This document shows positions 59,579-64,000 of a stretch of 64,000 nucleotides of DNA, one piece after another; positions within the stretch are counted from its first letter, which is position 1, and each line of letters opens with the position of its first letter. Made by a program: the position numbers and the translations under genes. Location: NCBI RefSeq assembly GCF_014643735.1, contig NZ_BMKA01000003.1, forward strand, positions 434,001 through 498,000, read 5' to 3'. A model generated the notes under the pieces. The model saw only the letters and a program-made list of their open reading frames with translations, was not told the DNA's origin and did not search any database. Origin of the DNA: Neptunicoccus cionae (GTDB lineage Bacteria > Pseudomonadota > Alphaproteobacteria > Rhodobacterales > Rhodobacteraceae).

Positions 59579-62341
59579 TCACTCCGGTGTCAGAATACGC
59601 GCAATCACCGCTTCTGCGTGGGAACATTGCGTCAGAATCTCCGACTCCAAAGCCTCCGCACTTTCAAAACCGGCGAAACCAACCACAAACCCCATTCCAT
59701 CCGTGCCCAGCTTGTCTGGGTCAAACCGCCCCTCAATCACCAGCCTTTGGGCCTGTTGCACGGTACACAACAGCCGGTGCACATCCGCCAGCGCGGCGAC
59801 TTCGCCATCCTTCGCAGCGGAAAGCTGGTCGCGGGGATCACGGGTATCGCTGCCTTCCAGAAGCGCCACCATCTGGGCGATCAATTCAATATCAAGAATA
59901 CCGCCCGCAATGTCCTTTACCTCCCAAACCGAGGCGCGGCTGCCCTTGGCGGCCGCCAGACGCGCGCGCATCGCTGCCACATCTTCGCGCACCAGTTCGG
60001 GGCGGCGCTCCTTGGAAATCACCGTGTCGCGCACCGCATCCACCTTGGCACTGTCACCCGCAACAACCCGCCCCCGTGTCAGGGCAAGATGTTCCCAGGT
60101 CCAAGCCTCATCCCGCTGATAGGCCGCAAAGCCGTTGATTGACGTGGCCACCGGCCCCTGTCGGCCACTGGGGCGCAGACGCATGTCCACCTCATAGAGT
60201 TCCCCTTCCGCCATAGGAGAGGACAGCGCCATGATCATCGCCTGCGTCAACCGCGCGAAATACTGGGGCGCGGACAGCCCCTTGCGCCCGTCCGACATAT
60301 CCCCTTCCACATCATAAAGCAGGATCAGGTCCAGATCGCTGCTGGATGTCATCTGACGAGAGCCGAGCTTGCCCATAGCAAGGATGCTCACGGATTGCTG
60401 ATCAAACCGGCCATAGCGCCGGATGATATCCGCTTCGATCCACGGCATAAGCACCCGAAGCACAGCAGTGGCCAGATCGGAATAGGCGCGCTCCACTTCC
60501 TCCAGCCCTGCCAAGCGGCGCAGCATCAGGACACCGATGCGGAAATGCTGTTCCTTCTGCCAGCGCCGTGCCGTATTCAGCGCATCTTCATAATCCGTCA
60601 CACCGTTCAACGCGGCTTGCGCGCCTTTCACGTAGCCATCCGCGTCCGGCAGATCGCCAAAGAACGCCCCGCTCAGCACCGCATCAAACACGCCTGTGTT
60701 ACGGGCAAGATATTGCGCCAGTCCGGGTGCTGTTGAACAGATATCGAGCAACAGGTCGAGTATCTGCGGGTTCGCCTCAAACAACGAGAAGAGCTGCACG
60801 CCCGCTGGCAAGCGGCGAATAAAGGAATCAAGCTGGCGCAAGGTAAATTCCGGCCATTTCACCCCTGCGATACGGCGTTCGATCTCGGGGCGCAGACGCT
60901 CGAATATTTGGACGGACCGGCGAGATCGCAAAGCAGGCAGCGCCGCCCAACTGTCCATCTGCTCGCGCAATGCCGGATCGAGCGCGACGACCTCATTCCC
61001 GTCTTCACCATTGGACACAGGGTTGTAGAGCGTTTCAATCCGGTCATGCACACCTTGCAATCGGGCCGTTTGATCGGCCAGAAACCCGTCCACGTCAGAC
61101 CAGCCTGACAGATTTGCGACCTGCGCCAGCCCTTCTTCGTTCGTGGGCATCACATGGGTCTGGGCATCGCGCAACATTTGGATGCGGTGTTCTGTTGTGC
61201 GGTGCGCGCGGTAAGCGGCGGTCAGGTTCTCTGCCACTTCGTCGGGCACCCAGCCTTTCTGCGCCAGCCCCGCCAGCGCGTCGAGTGTGCCCGAACAGCG
61301 CAGTTCCGCATCGCGCCCGCCTGCGATCAACTGCTGGGTCTGGGCAAAAAACTCGATCTCGCGGATACCACCGCGCCCGAGCTTCATGTCATGGCCCGAA
61401 ATCTCTATCGGTCCGCCCAACCCCTTGTGTTCACGGATGCGCAACCGCATGTCATGGGCATCCTGAATGGCCGCAAAATCCAGATGACGACGCCAGACAA
61501 ACGGGGCGATCCGCTGCAAAAACGCTGCCCCCGCCTTCATATCTCCCGCACAGGGGCGCGCCTTGATGAAAGCCGCTCGTTCCCACGTGCGCCCCTCGCT
61601 TTCGTAATACCGCTCTGCCGCATCCATCGGCACACAAACGGGCGTGACAGACGGATTGGGCCGCAAGCGCAGGTCGGTGCGAAAGACATAGCCCTCTGCC
61701 GTGACTTCGGACAACATTTTGGCCATATTCCGTGTGGCCCGCTGGAACGCCATGCGCACGTCATCAATGGTGTCATCTGAATGACGCTCGTCGTCGAACA
61801 ACACGATCAGGTCAATATCCGAGGAATAGTTCAGCTCATAAGCACCCATCTTCCCCATCGCCAGAACCGCAATACCCGCACAATCGGCAATATCATCGGG
61901 GCCACAACCGGGCAGCTTTTTGCGGGCAATCATGGTTGCTATCTGCGACCGCAACGCCGTGTCTGTGGCAAAATCGGCGAAACGGGTCAGATGGTGCGTG
62001 ACCTGTTCCAGCGTCCAGACACCGCCCAGATCACAGGCAGCCAGCAGTAACGCCACCCGCCGCTTTGCTATGCGCAAGGCAGCCCCAAGATTTGCGCCAT
62101 CTTCAGGGTCAATCGCTGACAACAGCGCCTCAAAACAGGCCTCCGGTTCCTGCCCGAGCGCGCCTTCAAACCAGTCGGCCTCCCGCTGTAACAGTCCGCG
62201 CAAATAGCCACTGCTGCCCGCCATTCCGGCCACAAGATTGCCTGTCAGGGCTGAATGTGCGTTAAACCGTTCCCGCGCCTCAACGGCGAGTTCAGGATTA
62301 TACGGGACGGGAGCGGATTTTAGCTGTGTTTCCAAGGTCAT
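59579..62341 (-). CDS. glnE: Glutamine synthetase adenylyltransferase/deadenylase
   Basis: The 920-residue protein has two nucleotidyltransferase domains, visible in YSSDIDLIVLFDDE (N-terminal, removes AMP) and SSSDLDLILLYDVEG (C-terminal, adds AMP), with a helical regulatory part between. It switches glutamine synthetase in response to PII. Length is near the usual 940-990. Confidence 0.95.
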   Translation of the reverse strand: MTLETQLKSAPVPYNPELAVEARERFNAHSALTGNLVAGMAGSSGYLRGLLQREADWFEGALGQEPEACFEALLSAIDPEDGANLGAALRIAKRRVALLLAACDLGGVWTLEQVTHHLTRFADFATDTALRSQIATMIARKKLPGCGPDDIADCAGIAVLAMGKMGAYELNYSSDIDLIVLFDDERHSDDTIDDVRMAFQRATRNMAKMLSEVTAEGYVFRTDLRLRPNPSVTPVCVPMDAAERYYESEGRTWERAAFIKARPCAGDMKAGAAFLQRIAPFVWRRHLDFAAIQDAHDMRLRIREHKGLGGPIEISGHDMKLGRGGIREIEFFAQTQQLIAGGRDAELRCSGTLDALAGLAQKGWVPDEVAENLTAAYRAHRTTEHRIQMLRDAQTHVMPTNEEGLAQVANLSGWSDVDGFLADQTARLQGVHDRIETLYNPVSNGEDGNEVVALDPALREQMDSWAALPALRSRRSVQIFERLRPEIERRIAGVKWPEFTLRQLDSFIRRLPAGVQLFSLFEANPQILDLLLDICSTAPGLAQYLARNTGVFDAVLSGAFFGDLPDADGYVKGAQAALNGVTDYEDALNTARRWQKEQHFRIGVLMLRRLAGLEEVERAYSDLATAVLRVLMPWIEADIIRRYGRFDQQSVSILAMGKLGSRQMTSSSDLDLILLYDVEGDMSDGRKGLSAPQYFARLTQAMIMALSSPMAEGELYEVDMRLRPSGRQGPVATSINGFAAYQRDEAWTWEHLALTRGRVVAGDSAKVDAVRDTVISKERRPELVREDVAAMRARLAAAKGSRASVWEVKDIAGGILDIELIAQMVALLEGSDTRDPRDQLSAAKDGEVAALADVHRLLCTVQQAQRLVIEGRFDPDKLGTDGMGFVVGFAGFESAEALESEILTQCSHAEAVIARILTPE

Positions 62342-62418
62342 ACTCGGACATTGCGCGGATCAGACAAACCCGTCAAGTCGCAGTTGCATCCCGTTGCTTT
62401 TCGGCGCAGAAATCATCC

Positions 62419-62889
62419 ATGAGCAAAAGTCTGAAACGGGTTCAACGCCACGCAGAGTCGCTGGGCTTGAACATCACAGTGGTGGAAACCGCAATCGACA
62501 CCCATACCGCGGCCCAAGCCGCGCAATCCCAAGGTTGCGAGGTGGACCAGATTGCAAAATCCATTATCCTTCGCGGCGAAACCAGCGGCGCCGCAATCCT
62601 GTTCCTGACCGCAGGCGGCAATCGCGTGGATGGGGAACAGGCCACCGCAGTGGCAGGCGAACCCCTTGGCAAAGCAGACGCCGCCCTGATCCGCAGTCAG
62701 ACCGGTTTTGCCATCGGAGGTGTGTCCCCTATCGGGCATCTCAACCCGATCAAAACCTTCATGGACCCGCGCCTGCTGGAATTCGATGAAATCTGGGCCG
62801 CCGCCGGAACCCCGCGCCATGTCTTTGCGATTGCACCAGACAGGCTCCGGGACGTGACAGAGGCACAAGTCGCCTCGTTCACAGGTTAA
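62419..62889 (+). CDS. YbaK/EbsC-type aminoacyl-tRNA deacylase
   Basis: The 156-residue product starts MSKSLKRVQRHAESLGLNI and has VDQIAKSIILR, GGVSPIGHLNP and DEIWAAAGTPRHVF, the signature of the YbaK/ProX family that clears misacylated Cys- or Ala-tRNAs. The ATG at 62419 starts the homology; it is divergent from glnE. Confidence 0.9.
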   Translation: MSKSLKRVQRHAESLGLNITVVETAIDTHTAAQAAQSQGCEVDQIAKSIILRGETSGAAILFLTAGGNRVDGEQATAVAGEPLGKADAALIRSQTGFAIGGVSPIGHLNPIKTFMDPRLLEFDEIWAAAGTPRHVFAIAPDRLRDVTEAQVASFTG

Positions 62890-62958
62890 CCGACAACTCT
62901 TTTTGGGTGCAATATCCGCGGGTGAATTGCGCGGATGCGCAAGAGGGCCGGCAGGCCC

Positions 62959-64000
62959 TTAGACCGACCGTTCCAGAAACCCGAGAACCGAGCGGGCCGC
63001 ACGAATGCCCGGATCGTCCCCGCCAAGACCAAGTGCTTGCATTGTTTGCACACAAGCCTGCTTCTGACCGTTCGCAACCTGCCGGTCCTTTAGCAGCGCC
63101 AGAAGTGCAGGCGTGATCTGGTCGGGCGTGCAGGATTCGAATAAAAACTCGGGTATTTCACGGGTTTGCGTGACGATATTGATAAGGTTCGCAGTGTCGA
63201 TTTGCGCCAGTTTCTTGACCATCCGCGTGGTTAGATAATTCGCTTTATACCCCACCACCATCGGACAGGCCGCCGCCGCCAGTTCCAGCGCGACCGTGCC
63301 CGAAGTCGCAAGCGCTGCGTCGCTCAGTGCAAAAACTATCCGCTTGCGATGCTCGTTTTCTTCCACGCCTAACCCGCGTGGATCAAGGATCAACGGCGCA
63401 ACGTCCCACCCCTGCACCATCGTTTTGGCCTGTTCCACCACCGCAGCGGCGGCGGGCAGGATAAATTGCACGCCGTCCACCTGCTGGGCGATCCGGCGGG
63501 CAACTTCACCGTGGATCGGCCCCATACGGGACAATTCCCCCTTGCGGGAACCGGGCAGCAGACAGACCACAGCCTTATTCAGATCAATGCCCTGCTCTTT
63601 CGCAAACGCGGCGGTTTCTTCACCCGTCGGCTGGCGTTCGGCCACGATGGGATGGCCAACGAAATCACAGCTCATGCCTGCGGCGGTCATATAGGGTGGC
63701 TCGAACGGGAGAAGTGCAAGCACATGATCCACATGGCGGGCCATTTTCGCTGCCCGCTCCGGCCGCCACGCCCAGACCGAGGGCGCAACGTAATGCACCA
63801 CTTTCAGGTTCGGGCGCGTTGATTTCAGCTTTTCGGCCACCCGCAGGCAGAAATCGGGGCTGTCTATGGTGATCAGCACATCCGGCTGAAATGCGTTTGC
63901 TGCGGCCACGGTCTGTTTGATCCGACGCAACAGTTTTGGAATACGGGGCAGCACCTCTAGCAGCCCCATAACGGACAGATCGTCCATATCAAACAGGCTG
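62959..64000 (-). CDS. lpxB: Lipid-A-disaccharide synthase, 3' part
   Basis: The 347 visible residues, beginning SLFDMDDLSVMGLLEVLP at the window edge, contain VVHYVAPSVWAWRPERA, LLPGSRKGELSRM and TSGTVALELAAAACPMVVGY, all of LpxB, which joins two acylated glucosamines in lipid A synthesis. The N-terminal about 40 residues lie beyond the right edge. Confidence 0.96.
   Translation of the reverse strand, partial: SLFDMDDLSVMGLLEVLPRIPKLLRRIKQTVAAANAFQPDVLITIDSPDFCLRVAEKLKSTRPNLKVVHYVAPSVWAWRPERAAKMARHVDHVLALLPFEPPYMTAAGMSCDFVGHPIVAERQPTGEETAAFAKEQGIDLNKAVVCLLPGSRKGELSRMGPIHGEVARRIAQQVDGVQFILPAAAAVVEQAKTMVQGWDVAPLILDPRGLGVEENEHRKRIVFALSDAALATSGTVALELAAAACPMVVGYKANYLTTRMVKKLAQIDTANLINIVTQTREIPEFLFESCTPDQITPALLALLKDRQVANGQKQACVQTMQALGLGGDDPGIRAARSVLGFLERSV

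Overview
The window looks like the chromosome of an alphaproteobacterium of the Rhodobacterales (Roseobacter group). The host genes include an ethylmalonyl-CoA mutase, a lon / HU / tRNA-Val cluster, a RimK ligase with an N-terminal protease domain, a DUF6456-like/DUF6477-like pair, glnE and lpxB. No database search was possible, so the placement rests on recognised families and their neighbourhoods.

Host left flank (1-6841): the 5' end of a DHH-type pyrophosphatase gene, a PlsB-like acyltransferase, ethylmalonyl-CoA mutase, a scar made of a broken integrase joined to a transposase tail, and a divergent TetR/MAPEG pair with two palindromic operators placed on a strong promoter.

Integrated element (6842-46969, about 40.1 kb): a 53-bp direct repeat of the 3' part of a tRNA-Val gene bounds a siphovirus-type prophage. 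From left to right it holds an IS110/IS1111-type insertion sequence and a minus-strand defence block. That block has a small unknown gene, Gabija gajB and gajA, a DUF4238 protein, and a two-gene TIR / TIR-like-transmembrane pair. Next come a small ORF, a Dam methylase and a thermonuclease-like gene. The minus-strand late operon, read from right to left, has a terminase upstream block, small and large terminase, gpW-like, portal, a protease-capsid fusion, head-tail genes, tail tube, frameshifted tail chaperones, tape measure, tail tip, a 1873-residue tail protein, endolysin, holin and a spanin pair. The lysogeny region (43-46.9 kb) has a Cro-like gene divergent from a short CI-like repressor, shared TAGGT-N6-ACCTA operators, a rightward early operon with ATGA-overlapping small genes, an excisionase-like gene and a tyrosine integrase. 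The integrase reads straight into the intact tRNA-Val gene.

Host right flank (46918-64000): tRNA-Val(UAC), an HU-family protein, Lon, a BLUF photoreceptor, Tgt, RimB-RimK fusion, a SufT-like protein, an A-type Fe-S carrier, TpiA, DUF6456-like and DUF6477-like proteins, an M23 peptidase, an M20 dipeptidase, a small conserved protein, GlnE, a YbaK-type deacylase and partial LpxB.

The most notable content is the prophage-borne defence block, above all the TIR / TIR-like-2TM gene pair beside Gabija. Also notable are the lambda-like GGGAAAG frameshift site in the tail chaperone genes, the iteron-like hairpin array inside a replication-type gene, and an IS whose left end can hide its own ribosome binding site.
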